A stretch of 64,000 bases of DNA from contig NZ_JAILWB010000009.1 of NCBI RefSeq assembly GCF_025699295.1, positions 1 through 64,000 on the forward strand, written 5' to 3'. Shown piece by piece: positions 38,956-48,205 of this stretch. Both the position numbers and the translations under genes were made by a program. Source of the DNA: Hydrogenophaga sp. GTDB lineage: Bacteria; Pseudomonadota; Gammaproteobacteria; Burkholderiales; Burkholderiaceae_C. The stretch's first letter is position 1, and each line of letters starts with the position of its first letter. The notes beneath the pieces were generated by a model. It searched no databases and was not told the DNA's origin. It worked only from the letters and a program-made list of their open reading frames with translations.

Positions 38956-40389
38956 TCAGGCCGCCCGGCAGATCTTGAGTGTGTTGGTGCCGCCGGGCTG
39001 GCCCATGGGCTCGCCCACGGTGATGGCGTACACGTCGCCGGTGTGCACGATGCCGCGCTTGCTCAGGTGCGCCTCGGCGTCGGCCAGCGCGGTGTCGCGA
39101 TCGGTGCTGGTGTCCATGAGCAGCGGGCGCACGTTGCGGTAGAGCGTCATGCGGCGCTGGGTCGAGAGGTTGGGCGTCATGGCATAGATCGGCATGCGCA
39201 CGTTGTGCCGGCTCATCCACAGTGCGGTGGAGCCCGAGTCGGTCAGTGCCACGATGGCCTTGGCGCCCAGGTGGTGCGCGGTGAAGAGCGCACCCATGGC
39301 AATGGACTGGTCGATGCGCTTGAATGTCTTGCCCCGGAAGTCGGCGCTCAGCTCGCTGTATTCGGCCTTTTCCGCCTCCGAGCAGATGTTGGCCATCTCC
39401 AGCACGGTCTCCAGCGGGTACTTGCCGGCGGCGGTCTCGGCGCTGAGCATCACTGCGTCGGTGCCGTCGAGCACGGCGTTGGCCACGTCGCTCACCTCCG
39501 CGCGCGTGGGCACCGGGTTGACGATCATCGACTCCATCATCTGCGTGGCGGTGATCACCACCTTGTCCATCTCGCGGGCCATCTTGATCATGTGCTTCTG
39601 CAGGCCCGGCACCGCCGCGTTGCCGACCTCCACCGCGAGGTCGCCGCGCGCGACCATGATGCCGTCGGAGACCTTGAGGATGCTGGCCAGCTCGGGGATG
39701 GCTTCGGCGCGCTCGATCTTGGCGATCAGGGCCGGCTTGTGGCCAAGGGCCGCGCCTGCCACGTTGCACAGCTGGCGGGCCAGTTCCATGTCCGTCGCGT
39801 TCTTCGGAAAGCTCACCGCCACGTAGTCGGCCTTCAGGCCCATGGCGGTCTTGATGTCGTCCATGTCCTTGGCGGTCAGCGCCGGCGCGGTCAAACCACC
39901 ACCCTGCTTGTTGATGCCCTTGTTGTTGGACAGTTCGCCGCCGAGCCTGACGGTGGTGTGCACGGCCGGGCCGACCACCCTGTTGATGGTGAGCACGATC
40001 AGGCCGTCGTTGAGCAGCAGCGTGTCACCGGCCTTCACGTCGCGCGGCAGTTCCTTGTAGTCCAGGCCCACGCCTTCGATGTCGCCCGGCTCGGTGCGCG
40101 AGGCGTCGAGCACGAAGGGCTGACCTGGCTCGAGCATGACCTTGCCCTGCTCGAACTTGCCGACCCGGATCTTCGGGCCCTGCAGGTCGGCCATGATGCC
40201 GACCTCGCGGCCGGCGCGCTGCGCGGCCGCGCGCACCAGCTCGGCGCGGTCGATGTGGTCCTGCGCGGTGCCGTGCGAGAAATTCAGCCGCACCACGTTG
40301 ACGCCGGCGCGAATCATTTTTTCCAGCAGGTCGGGATCGCTCGAGGCAGGACCGAGGGTGGCGACGATCTTGGTGGCGCGCAAGGGCAT
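38956..40389 (-). CDS. pyk: Pyruvate kinase
   Basis: 477 residues from the ATG at 40389 (MPLRATKIVATLGPASS), with a GGAG ribosome site about nine bases before it; an upstream in-frame extension is not protein-like. It has the core motifs VVRLNFSHGT, DLQGPKIRVG, the catalytic loop IAKIERAEAIPEL and MVARGDLAVEVG, then TQMMESMI and DAVMLSAETAAGKYP. It converts phosphoenolpyruvate and ADP to pyruvate and ATP. The length is normal for a bacterial enzyme. The C-terminal domain is intact (GGTNTLKI). Confidence 0.97.
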   Translation of the reverse strand: MPLRATKIVATLGPASSDPDLLEKMIRAGVNVVRLNFSHGTAQDHIDRAELVRAAAQRAGREVGIMADLQGPKIRVGKFEQGKVMLEPGQPFVLDASRTEPGDIEGVGLDYKELPRDVKAGDTLLLNDGLIVLTINRVVGPAVHTTVRLGGELSNNKGINKQGGGLTAPALTAKDMDDIKTAMGLKADYVAVSFPKNATDMELARQLCNVAGAALGHKPALIAKIERAEAIPELASILKVSDGIMVARGDLAVEVGNAAVPGLQKHMIKMAREMDKVVITATQMMESMIVNPVPTRAEVSDVANAVLDGTDAVMLSAETAAGKYPLETVLEMANICSEAEKAEYSELSADFRGKTFKRIDQSIAMGALFTAHHLGAKAIVALTDSGSTALWMSRHNVRMPIYAMTPNLSTQRRMTLYRNVRPLLMDTSTDRDTALADAEAHLSKRGIVHTGDVYAITVGEPMGQPGGTNTLKICRAA

Positions 40390-40640
40390 GGGGGCTGTCT
40401 CCGGGGGGAAGTGGATGGGCGGCCGACGGGCCGTTCTGTAATTTGGTTTCAATTATCTGTGAAACCGGTTACGAGCCGGGTACAGCATCGGCGCGCCGCA
40501 GCGGGCAATTGAGAACTTACGTACACGGACGCAATGGACTATGCTGTTGAAACACCGCGTTACATCGCGGCGCACCAGGGATCAAGGCAGGCACGACCGC
40601 AAGAGAAGAGTCGGACCAACGTGTGGGTGATGGAGCCCTC

Positions 40641-43600
40641 ATGAACACGGACAAGAATCTGCTGGCGGTGGTTCAGGCGTCGGAGCCGGTGACTGGCGGG
40701 GCATCCAGGCCCCAGTTGCCGCTGGGGCTGTTGTTTGACGAGCAACCCACGGCTTTGATCGTGGCGCGGGAATCGGACGGACTGATCATTGCTGCCAACC
40801 GGGCCTGGTCGGCCCTGACCGGCATCGGCGCCGAACAGGCCGTCGGCAAGACCAGCGTGCAGGCGGGCGTCTGGGCCGAAGAGGCCGACCGACAGCGTTT
40901 CCTGCGCCAGATGGACGATGAAGACGTCCTGTACACCGTTCGCCTGCCCACGGGCGCGACGCGCCAGGTGCGCACGCGCGTTGCCAGGCTGCAGTACCTG
41001 GGCGAGGCCTACCTGCTGGTGAGCGTGACCGACGCCGACCGCGAGGTCGCGGCCGAGGCCGCCCGTGCCGAAACCGAGGCCCATCTTCGGCAGTCCAACC
41101 TGATGCTGCAGGCGCAAGTGGAACTGCACCAGGCCATCGAGAAGCTGGCCCGCGTGGGGTCCTGGACGAATGTGCGCGGGTCGGACACGGTGGCCTGGTC
41201 CGAAGGCCTGTACGGTGTCGTGGGCCGCGTCCCCGACGAGCAGCAACTGGTCAAGCGCGTGGCGCGCAGCGGCATCCACCCGGACGACCTGCGGGCGTGG
41301 ACGGCGGCGCGCGAGGCGCTGGACGGGCGGGAACTCGACTTTCGCTGGGTGATGCCCGACGGGCGACAGCGCTGGCTGCGCACGCGCATGAGCACCACCC
41401 GCGTCGAGGGCAACCCCGAGACCGACTATGGCGTGGTGCAGGATGTGACCGCCGAGCGCGAGGCCATCCAGCGCCTGCAGCAACAGCTCTCGCTGTTGCA
41501 GAACGTGGCTGCGCGCGTGCCCGGCCTGATGTATCAGGCGAGGCTGCAGCCCGGTGGCCGCAGCGTCTTCTCCTTCGTGAGCGAGGTCGTGCGCGACATG
41601 CTGGGGGTGGATCCCGGGGCCCTGCGGCAGGACGCGCGTGAAATCTTCCGCCACCTGCACCCCGACGACCGGCCGGGCGTGGTCGAGTCGCTGCGGGCCG
41701 CGACCGCGGCGATGCGGATCTGGCGCCACACCATGCGCTTCAACCTGCCCACGGGCGAGCAGCGCTGGTACAGCGTGGAGGCCGTTCCGAACCGGGAGAG
41801 CGACGGCACGGTGGTCTGGCACGGCTTCACCTGGGACGTGACCGATGCGCGGCGGGCGGAGCAGAAGCTGCAGCAGCAGCACCGCATGCTTGAGGCCGTT
41901 CGGGTTGCCCAGTCTCTCTACATCTCCGACGAGGGCAATCCACAGGTGTTCGACACGCTGCTGGACAACCTCCTCAAGGCGAGCGGCAGCGAGAACGGTT
42001 TCATCGTCGAAGTGCAGGCTGGTTCGGCGGATCACGCCAGCAACCACGAGCCCATGCTGGGCCGGTTGCTGGCGCCGCAGGCGCTGGCGGGTCGCGAGGC
42101 CAACCTGGAGGGCACGCTGGTCTGCAGAGCGATCGAAAGTGGTCAGCCCTTCGTGCACAACCAGGCCTGCGCGAGCACCGGGCTTGAACAGATCGAGGGA
42201 TGGCCGTCCTCTTCTCCGAATCTGGTGCTGATCCCGCTGGTGGTGGAGCGGCAGGTGCGTGCCGTCGTCGGCCTGTGCCACCACCCGGAGGGCTACCAGC
42301 TGGAGCATGTCGAATTCCTGCAGCCGTTGCTGGGTGTCGTGCGCCAGTTGCTGGTGGCGCGGCAGCACCATGCCGAGCGCGAACGTGCCGTGCGCACGCT
42401 GGAGGTCACTTCCGCCGCACTGGTGGAGCGCACGGCGGCCCTGCAGGTCACGCTCGACAGCATGAGCCAGGGGCTGGCCAAGATCGAGCGCGATGGTACT
42501 GTCTCGTTCTACAACCGCCGCATGCTGGAGATGCTCGATCTGCCCGAGGACATGATGGCCGGCCGACCGTCGCACGCCGCGGTCTCCGCCTTCATGGCCG
42601 CGCGCGGCGATTTCGGCGAGAACTACCAGCTGGTTGACGCCAACGGCCGCGACTACGTGACCCTGCGCGGACAGGCGTCGGTGCCGGACAAGTACCTGCG
42701 CCGAACCCGGGACGGGCGGGTGCTGGAGGTGGGCACGCGCATGCTCGACGACGGCGCGGCCGTCAGGACGATCACCGACGTCACCTCCTACATCGCGGTC
42801 CAGGAATCACTGGGCGCGGAGCGCCAGCGCCTGGCCTGGATCCTGGAGGCCACGCGGCCCGGCGTCTGGGAGGTCAACCTGGGCACGGACGAGCTGACGA
42901 TCAACGATCGCTGGGCGGAGATCCTGGGCTATTCGCGGGACGAGCTGCAACTGCGGCACAACCGCGACTGGGAGTATCTGGCGCACCCGGACGATCTTGT
43001 GCGCGCCAACGCGCTGCGCGACCGCCACATCGCCGGTGAGCTGCCCTACTACGAATGCGACTTGCGCCTGCGGCACAAGGAAGGCCACTGGGTCTGGGTC
43101 AATGCGCGCGGACGGGTGCACCGGCGCGACGAGGACCAGCGCGCGCTCTTCATGTCGGGCACCCACATCGACATCACCGACCGCGTGGCGGCGCAGGAAG
43201 AGGTGCGCGCGCTCAATGCCAGCCTGGAGCAGCGGGTGGAGGAGCGCACCGCGGCGCTGGAGCGATCGATGCGCGACATGGAGGCCGTGTCGTACTCGAT
43301 CGCGCACGACCTGCGCGCGCCGCTGCGCTCGGTCAACGGGTTCGCCGCGGTGATTGCCGAGGAAGACGAGGCCGGTTTGAGTCCGGGCGCACGCGACATG
43401 TTCGGCCGAATCGTCAAGGCCTCGCGCAACATGGGGCAGATGCTGACCGACATGCTCGAAGTGCTGCGGGTGGTGCGGGTGGAGCTGCAGCCGGTGCCTG
43501 TGGACATGCGCACGCTGGCACTGGAGGTGGCGGAGAGCCTGTCGCCCCAGTTGCGCAATGCCCGCATCGACATTGGACCGCTGCCACCGGCCATGGGCGA

Positions 43601-43943
43601 CGCGGCGTTGCTGCGTCAGGTGCTGAGCAACCTGCTGGACAACGCGCTGAAGTACTCGTCGCAACAGGCCGAGCCGGTGATCCAGGTCGGCCATGACGCC
43701 ATCCGCAACGCCTACTACGTCCGCGACAACGGCCTGGGCTTCGACATGGCCCACGCGGGCAAGCTGTTCGGCATGTTCCAGCGGCTGGGCCATGGCGGCG
43801 ACGTACCGGGCCTGGGCGTGGGGCTGGCCATCGTGGCGCGCATCATCGAGCGGCACAACGGCCGCGTATGGGCCGAGTCCGACGTGGGCCAGGGTGCCAC
43901 GTTCTGGTTCCGGATTCCTTCACCCGGGCCCGGTGTCGGCTGA
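40641..43943 (+). CDS. Soluble multi-PAS/GAF sensor histidine kinase
   Basis: 1100 residues from the ATG at 40641, preceded by GGAG; an in-frame GTG at 40623 is the alternative. Order by eye: PAS (about 25-135), PAS_3-type (140-275), PAS_3-type (285-415), GAF (425-585), PAS (600-720), PAS_3-type (730-865). A coiled-coil LNASLEQRVEERTAALE leads into the HisKA helix (SIAHDLRAPLRS, phosphoacceptor His889) and the ATPase (NLLDNALKYSS, DNGLGFDM, GLGVGLAIV). There is no transmembrane segment and no receiver domain, so it must phosphorylate a separate regulator. Its 3' end overlaps that of the next kinase by 24 bp, tail to tail. The signal is unknown. Confidence 0.9.
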   Translation: MNTDKNLLAVVQASEPVTGGASRPQLPLGLLFDEQPTALIVARESDGLIIAANRAWSALTGIGAEQAVGKTSVQAGVWAEEADRQRFLRQMDDEDVLYTVRLPTGATRQVRTRVARLQYLGEAYLLVSVTDADREVAAEAARAETEAHLRQSNLMLQAQVELHQAIEKLARVGSWTNVRGSDTVAWSEGLYGVVGRVPDEQQLVKRVARSGIHPDDLRAWTAAREALDGRELDFRWVMPDGRQRWLRTRMSTTRVEGNPETDYGVVQDVTAEREAIQRLQQQLSLLQNVAARVPGLMYQARLQPGGRSVFSFVSEVVRDMLGVDPGALRQDAREIFRHLHPDDRPGVVESLRAATAAMRIWRHTMRFNLPTGEQRWYSVEAVPNRESDGTVVWHGFTWDVTDARRAEQKLQQQHRMLEAVRVAQSLYISDEGNPQVFDTLLDNLLKASGSENGFIVEVQAGSADHASNHEPMLGRLLAPQALAGREANLEGTLVCRAIESGQPFVHNQACASTGLEQIEGWPSSSPNLVLIPLVVERQVRAVVGLCHHPEGYQLEHVEFLQPLLGVVRQLLVARQHHAERERAVRTLEVTSAALVERTAALQVTLDSMSQGLAKIERDGTVSFYNRRMLEMLDLPEDMMAGRPSHAAVSAFMAARGDFGENYQLVDANGRDYVTLRGQASVPDKYLRRTRDGRVLEVGTRMLDDGAAVRTITDVTSYIAVQESLGAERQRLAWILEATRPGVWEVNLGTDELTINDRWAEILGYSRDELQLRHNRDWEYLAHPDDLVRANALRDRHIAGELPYYECDLRLRHKEGHWVWVNARGRVHRRDEDQRALFMSGTHIDITDRVAAQEEVRALNASLEQRVEERTAALERSMRDMEAVSYSIAHDLRAPLRSVNGFAAVIAEEDEAGLSPGARDMFGRIVKASRNMGQMLTDMLEVLRVVRVELQPVPVDMRTLALEVAESLSPQLRNARIDIGPLPPAMGDAALLRQVLSNLLDNALKYSSQQAEPVIQVGHDAIRNAYYVRDNGLGFDMAHAGKLFGMFQRLGHGGDVPGLGVGLAIVARIIERHNGRVWAESDVGQGATFWFRIPSPGPGVG

Positions 43944-45278
43944 CACTGTCGGCACCCGCGCCGGCAGCTCGGCCTGCACACAGGTGCCGCTGCCGGGCGT
44001 GCTCGTGACGTCCAGGCGCCCGGCGTGCGACTCCACCCGCACCCGCATGCCCATCAGGCCGTGGTGGCCAGCGGGCACGGATTCGGTGTCGAAGCCCAGA
44101 CCGTCGTCGCGCACGAGCACGCGCACCCAGGTGCCGGTTTGCCCCAGTTCCACCAGCACCTGGCGCGCCTGCGCGTACTTGCGCACATTGGTCAGCGACT
44201 CCTGCACCAGGCGGTACACGGTGAGCTCGGCGTCCTTGTCCAGTTCGACCGGCGAGAGGTGCATGTGCACCGGTATGCCCAGCCCGGTGCCCGCGTCCCG
44301 GCACAGCATGTCCAGCGCGGGTATCAGGCCCAGCTGGTCGAGCGAGGAGGGACGCAGGTGTTCGACGATGCGCCGCTTCACGGCAATGCCCTCGTTGAGC
44401 CGCAACTCGATGCCGGCAAGCCGCTCCAGCGCCGCGGCGGGCACGTCGGGCACGCGACGCAGGCGCGCGATCTCCAGCTTCATCGCGGTGAGCAGGCCGC
44501 CCATCTCGTCGTGCAGTTCCCGTGCGACGCGACCGCGCTCGTCCTCGCGCGCATGCACATGGTGGCCGGCCAGATTGCGCAGGGCTGTTGTGCGCAGGGC
44601 CACCTGGGTCGTCAGGCGCTCGTGTTCCTGCGCTTCGCGCCGATCGCTTTCGCGCAACTGGCGCAGGAACAGCAGCAGCGCCACCACCGCCAGCAGCACA
44701 AGGCCGTGCAGGGCGACGCGGTTGATCAGCAGGGCGTCGTAGAGCGAAACACGGGCCATGGTCTGGATGGCCGCCGCCCGCTCCAGCACGAATTCGAACT
44801 CCTGGCGCAACTCGGCATAGCGAAGTCGTCCCTGATCGCCGCTGGCCAGTTCCTGGGCCCGGGCCGCTCGCCCCTGTTCGGCCAGGCGCACCCATTGCTC
44901 CAGCGTGGCCGCGCGTGCGTCGATGTGCTGGCCGACATCGCCCAGGGCCAGGGTGCGCTGTGGGTCCAGATCGGTCAGCAGCTGGAATACGCCCTTGCGC
45001 ACGCTCTCCATCTCGTTGATGGCTTCTCGGTAGTTTTCGAGGTCGCCCGCGTCGGTGCTGTTGATGTAGGCACGCGCTGCGGTTTCGGCGTCGGTCAGCG
45101 TCTGCAGCGTGCGCGCGGCCTGCAGGCGTGCATCGGTCAGGGTGATGCCCTGCGCAAGGGTGGAGCGCGAATGCTGGTAGGTGCTTTCGGTGATCGCCAT
45201 GGTGATCACCGCCAGTGCCACGATGATGGGCATCGCGTAGTGCGTGCGGACCACCCGATTGATGGACGACTTGATCAT
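43920..45278 (-). CDS. CHASE3-type NarX-like sensor histidine kinase A
   Basis: 452 residues from the ATG at 45278, which overlaps the upstream kinase stop by one base (TGATG); a GTG at 45281 is possible. Transmembrane helices at about 15-34 and 188-206 bracket a periplasmic, all-helical CHASE3-like domain (QTLTDAETAARAYINS). The HisKA_3 helix reads RVARELHDEMGGLLTAMKLEI (His256) and the ATPase has RLVQESLTNVRKYAQA and DDGLGFD. Kinases with this dimerisation helix pair with NarL-type regulators; the one at 48697-49329 is the nearest. It is the last gene of a receiver-kinase-kinase operon. Confidence 0.92.
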   Translation of the reverse strand: MIKSSINRVVRTHYAMPIIVALAVITMAITESTYQHSRSTLAQGITLTDARLQAARTLQTLTDAETAARAYINSTDAGDLENYREAINEMESVRKGVFQLLTDLDPQRTLALGDVGQHIDARAATLEQWVRLAEQGRAARAQELASGDQGRLRYAELRQEFEFVLERAAAIQTMARVSLYDALLINRVALHGLVLLAVVALLLFLRQLRESDRREAQEHERLTTQVALRTTALRNLAGHHVHAREDERGRVARELHDEMGGLLTAMKLEIARLRRVPDVPAAALERLAGIELRLNEGIAVKRRIVEHLRPSSLDQLGLIPALDMLCRDAGTGLGIPVHMHLSPVELDKDAELTVYRLVQESLTNVRKYAQARQVLVELGQTGTWVRVLVRDDGLGFDTESVPAGHHGLMGMRVRVESHAGRLDVTSTPGSGTCVQAELPARVPTVSADTGPG

Positions 45279-46675
45279 CACGGCGTTGTAGCACGTGGGC
45301 CGAGAGCTTGCCGCTCAGCGCTGGAGGCCGGCAGGCGCGCCTGCACCCGCGTGCCTTCTCCCGGAACCGATGTCACTGCAAAACGGCCGCCGAGCGACTC
45401 GATGCGATGCCGCAGGTTCTTCAGACCAAGGGCGGACGCCGAGCCCGCGGGGCCGGCGAACCCCTGGCCGTTGTCGGCAAGTGTCAGCACGAACTCCGTG
45501 CCGGTGCTGGTCAGCGACACGTCCACCCGGGTCGCGTGGGCATGCTGCTCGATGTTGGACAGCGCGCCCTGCACCACCGAGAACAGTGCCTGCCGGGCCG
45601 CTTCGTCCGCCACCGCCCCTGCCTGCAGCTGCAGCGCAACGGGCACACCGGTCCGCTCTTCGAACTCGAGCGCGCGCTGCTCGATCGCGGCCTGCAGGCC
45701 GAGGTGGTGCAGCGCGACGGGCATGAGACTCTCCATCAGGCGCCGCTTCATGTCGATGCCCTGGTCCAGCGTGGCGCCCAGGTGCTGCAGGCGCGTGGCC
45801 ACGTCCGCCGTCGGCGTCGTCAGTGCGTGGTGCAGGCGAGTCAGGTCGAGCTTGGCGGCGGTCAGCAACGCGCCGAGTTCGTCGTGCAGCGCACGCGCGA
45901 GCCCGCTGCGTTCGTCGTCGCGCAATTCCTGCAGGCTCAGGTTGAGCCGGGCAAGCTCCCCGGTGCGCAGGCGCACCTGCTGCTCCAGCAGATCGCGCTC
46001 GGTTTGCAACTGGCGCGCGTGATCGAGCTGACTGGCCTGCAGCGCTGCGTTCTTGCGCAGGAAAAAGATGTAGGCCAGAAGGCTGAGCAGGGTGAGCGCG
46101 TGCACGCCTACCCGGCCCGCGCCCAGGATACGGAGGATGTCAGCGCGTTCTCCCGCGACGCGGCGCTCCTCGGTGAGCAGCAGCACGTCGGCAATGCGGC
46201 GCGCGCTCTCCATCTTCTCGCGCCCGATGTCGGTCAGCAGCAGGCCTTTCCAGCTGTCGTGCAGCCCCTCGTTGTACAGCGAGATGGTCTCCGACACTTC
46301 GGACGCCTTCTCCAGCACGCGTTGCTCGAGCGCATCCACCAACCCCAGGAGTTCGGGGTCGCTGCGGTGGTGTTCGCGCAGCCGGCTGATGGCATGCGCC
46401 ATGTCGGTCTCCGCTGCCGTGTAGGGAGCCAGGTACTGCGCGCGGCCGGTGAGCAGGTAGCCGCGCTGGGCGGTTTCGACGTCGAGCAGGCGGCGCATCA
46501 CGGTCTGCACCGCGGTGCGTGCGTTGTCGCGCCCACCCATGCTGAACAGCGAGTCCAGCGCACGCTGGTAGGTCCATTCCGATCCCGCAAAGACCGCGAG
46601 CGCCAGCAGCATTGCCAGCACAGTCGCCAGTGGCGTTCCCCACTGTGCGTTGCGCCAGGGCTGTGCGAAGGACAT
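45278..46675 (-). CDS. CHASE3-type NarX-like sensor histidine kinase B
   Basis: 465 residues. Transmembrane helices at about 15-33 and 189-207 flank a periplasmic CHASE3-like domain that includes the family motif LLDVETAQRGYLLTG. After a coiled coil comes the HisKA_3 helix LARALHDELGALLTAAKLDL (His264) and a HATPase with VQGALSNIEQHAHA and DNGQGFAG. It has the same architecture as kinase A, which follows with a one-base overlap, so the two are probably an old tandem duplication and may form homo- or heterodimers. It starts 18 bp after the stand-alone receiver gene. Confidence 0.92.
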   Translation of the reverse strand: MSFAQPWRNAQWGTPLATVLAMLLALAVFAGSEWTYQRALDSLFSMGGRDNARTAVQTVMRRLLDVETAQRGYLLTGRAQYLAPYTAAETDMAHAISRLREHHRSDPELLGLVDALEQRVLEKASEVSETISLYNEGLHDSWKGLLLTDIGREKMESARRIADVLLLTEERRVAGERADILRILGAGRVGVHALTLLSLLAYIFFLRKNAALQASQLDHARQLQTERDLLEQQVRLRTGELARLNLSLQELRDDERSGLARALHDELGALLTAAKLDLTRLHHALTTPTADVATRLQHLGATLDQGIDMKRRLMESLMPVALHHLGLQAAIEQRALEFEERTGVPVALQLQAGAVADEAARQALFSVVQGALSNIEQHAHATRVDVSLTSTGTEFVLTLADNGQGFAGPAGSASALGLKNLRHRIESLGGRFAVTSVPGEGTRVQARLPASSAERQALGPRATTP

Positions 46676-46693
46676 CGGCGGGCGTTGCCAGGC

Positions 46694-47095
46694 CTATTGA
46701 AGATCACCCGGCGCGGTGACCGAGCCGTCGGCGATGCGCTCGCAGTAGGTGATCAGGTCCTCAAGCTCGCAGGATTTGTCGAACACGCGATCGGCGCCCA
46801 GTGCCGCACAGCGCCGGCGGATGTCGGCGGTCGCGTAGTTCGTGAGCACCACCTTGTGCGCCGGCAGATGGGCGTCCTGCGCGGCCTTGAGCACGCCCAG
46901 TCCCGAGCCGGCCAGCAGGAAGATGTCGACGATCATGAGATCAAAACGGTCGCCGCTTCCGAGCCACTGCACGGCGGTGGACTCGTCGCGCGCGTGGCCG
47001 ACCACCTCGACGTGGGCCAGTTCCTCGAGCGTGGAAACGAGGTTCTCGTAGATGACCTTGTTGTCCTCGACGATGAAAGTTCGGAGCGGCGACAT
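46694..47095 (-). CDS. Stand-alone response-regulator receiver protein
   Basis: 133 residues made of one receiver domain with no output domain. The acidic pair is Glu10-Asp11, the phosphoacceptor is Asp57 (LMIVDIFLLAGSGL) and the conserved Lys lies in RVFDKSCEL; the Thr/Ser site is the T in VVLTNYAT. It is probably a phosphate sink, a phosphorelay intermediate, or a regulator acting by protein contact. First gene of the operon with kinases B and A. A perfect TGTAGG dyad lies about 100 bp upstream (47196-47213). Confidence 0.9.
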   Translation of the reverse strand: MSPLRTFIVEDNKVIYENLVSTLEELAHVEVVGHARDESTAVQWLGSGDRFDLMIVDIFLLAGSGLGVLKAAQDAHLPAHKVVLTNYATADIRRRCAALGADRVFDKSCELEDLITYCERIADGSVTAPGDLQ

Positions 47096-47195
47096 GTGCG
47101 GGCGGGAAGTGGGCGAGGCATGGAGTGGCGGGACACGAATGCAACCATCATGCTGCGTTCGTGTGTGTTTGTATCACCGGCGACACCTCGTGATC

Positions 47196-47213
47196 TGTAG
47201 GCCATGTCCTACA
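47196..47213. promoter_or_regulatory. TGTAGG dyad upstream of the receiver-kinase operon
   Basis: TGTAGG-CCATGT-CCTACA, perfect 6-bp inverted half-sites with a 6-bp spacer, centred about 110 bp before the receiver start. The reverse reading contains TGTAGGACAT, which also occurs exactly at 48585-48594 in the csbD/regulator promoter region. Confidence 0.5.
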
Positions 47214-47229
47214 CGGACCGAAGTCCGTG
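47212..47229 (-). terminator. Hairpin downstream of the BON lipoprotein gene
   Basis: Seven-base perfect stem (CACGGAC/GTCCGTG) that on the minus strand closes a UUCG tetraloop, an unusually stable loop. It lies 22 bp past the BON gene stop. No U-tract follows, so termination is not certain. Confidence 0.45.
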
Positions 47230-47250
47230 AAGTTCGGCCGCAAGCCGGTG

Positions 47251-47562
47251 TCAGCGCACGACGATGTCGTTGCGAACGCTCTTCACGCCCTCCGTGGTTC
47301 TGGCCAGGCTCTCCGCGGTACTGCGCTCGGCAGCGGACTTGGCAAAGCCGGAAAGCTGCACCGTGCCGTTGAGGGTCTCGACATTGAGCGAGGTGGCGCT
47401 GACGACCGGGTCCTTGGCAAAGCGGGCCTTCACGCGGGTGGTGAGGGTGGTGTCGTCGATGTAGGCGCCCACGGTCTGCTGATCGCGGGCCACGGCGCAG
47501 CCGGTGACCTGGACGACAGCGAGGGCCGCGGCGGCGGCGAGTACGGCATGGGTGAGTTTCAT
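47251..47562 (-). CDS. BON-domain lipoprotein
   Basis: 103 residues. The signal peptide ends in a lipobox-like VTGC (Cys22). A single BON domain follows (TLTTRVKARFAKDPVVSATSLNVETLNGTVQLSGFA, TTEGVKSVRNDIVV). BON domains bind phospholipid and occur in envelope stress proteins such as OsmY and in DolP. It is probably anchored in the outer or inner membrane facing the periplasm. A second BON gene lies 118 bp upstream on the same strand. Confidence 0.88.
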   Translation of the reverse strand: MKLTHAVLAAAAALAVVQVTGCAVARDQQTVGAYIDDTTLTTRVKARFAKDPVVSATSLNVETLNGTVQLSGFAKSAAERSTAESLARTTEGVKSVRNDIVVR

Positions 47563-47680
47563 GGAAATCTCCTCGGGGGACAGTGGTGGGTATGACTGCC
47601 CGGCAGGCGGACCTTCGGATTGAAAGTCCGCGCGCGCAGGGCAGGGGTGGTCATTCGAAGCGGGATATCAGAGCCGGGTA

Positions 47681-48142
47681 TCAGCCCTTGGATTCGACCG
47701 TCAGGCGGTTTTCCACGCGCTGAACGCCTTCCACGGCGGAGGCCAGCATGGTGGCGCGGTCGCGGGACGCGGCATCGGGGGCCGTGCCCTTGAGCTCGAC
47801 CATGCCGTTGCTCGTGTCCACGTCGATCTTCAGCGCGCTGAGCTGTGCGTCGCCTGCCAGCGCGGCGTTGACCTTGGCGGTGATCGCCATGTCGGCGGCG
47901 CCGGAGGCCATGCGCTCGCCCGTCTCGCTCAGCGTGTCGGCGGCGCTGCTGCCCGCGGCCTTGAGGTCCTGTGCGGCGTCCCGGGTGTCGGCGCGCAACT
48001 CGGTGCCTGCGTCCTTCGTGCTTTCAACCGCGCCGTCGAGTCGCTGGCCCACGGTGGCATCTTCCTGCTGACCGCAGGCCATGATGAGGGTGGATGCCAG
48101 AGCGGCGGCAGCAAGGGCGGTGTATCGGGTGGTGCGTTTCAT
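47681..48142 (-). CDS. BON-domain lipoprotein with helical N-terminal region
   Basis: 153 residues. The signal peptide ends in the lipobox LIMAC (Cys23). A helical Ala/Asp/Thr-rich stretch (about 30-80, VESTKDAGTELRADTRDAAQDLKAAG) of the kind seen in LEA-like or osmotically induced proteins leads to a BON domain (about 83-150, ITAKVNAALAGDAQLSALKIDVDTSNGMVELKGTA). It is probably a periplasmic lipid-binding envelope stress protein. It lies between the CsbD gene and the other BON gene, all on the minus strand. Confidence 0.87.
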   Translation of the reverse strand: MKRTTRYTALAAAALASTLIMACGQQEDATVGQRLDGAVESTKDAGTELRADTRDAAQDLKAAGSSAADTLSETGERMASGAADMAITAKVNAALAGDAQLSALKIDVDTSNGMVELKGTAPDAASRDRATMLASAVEGVQRVENRLTVESKG

Positions 48143-48205
48143 GATGAATTCCTTTCAGGTCGCCGGGCTGTGCCGGCGGATGGGTGGATAACGGGTGGGT
48201 GTGGC

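Noticed and set aside
40555..40570. CCGCG-TTACAT-CGCGG dyad before the multi-PAS kinase
   Set aside because: Arms are only 5 bp of GC, expected by chance at this composition; no second copy was noticed.
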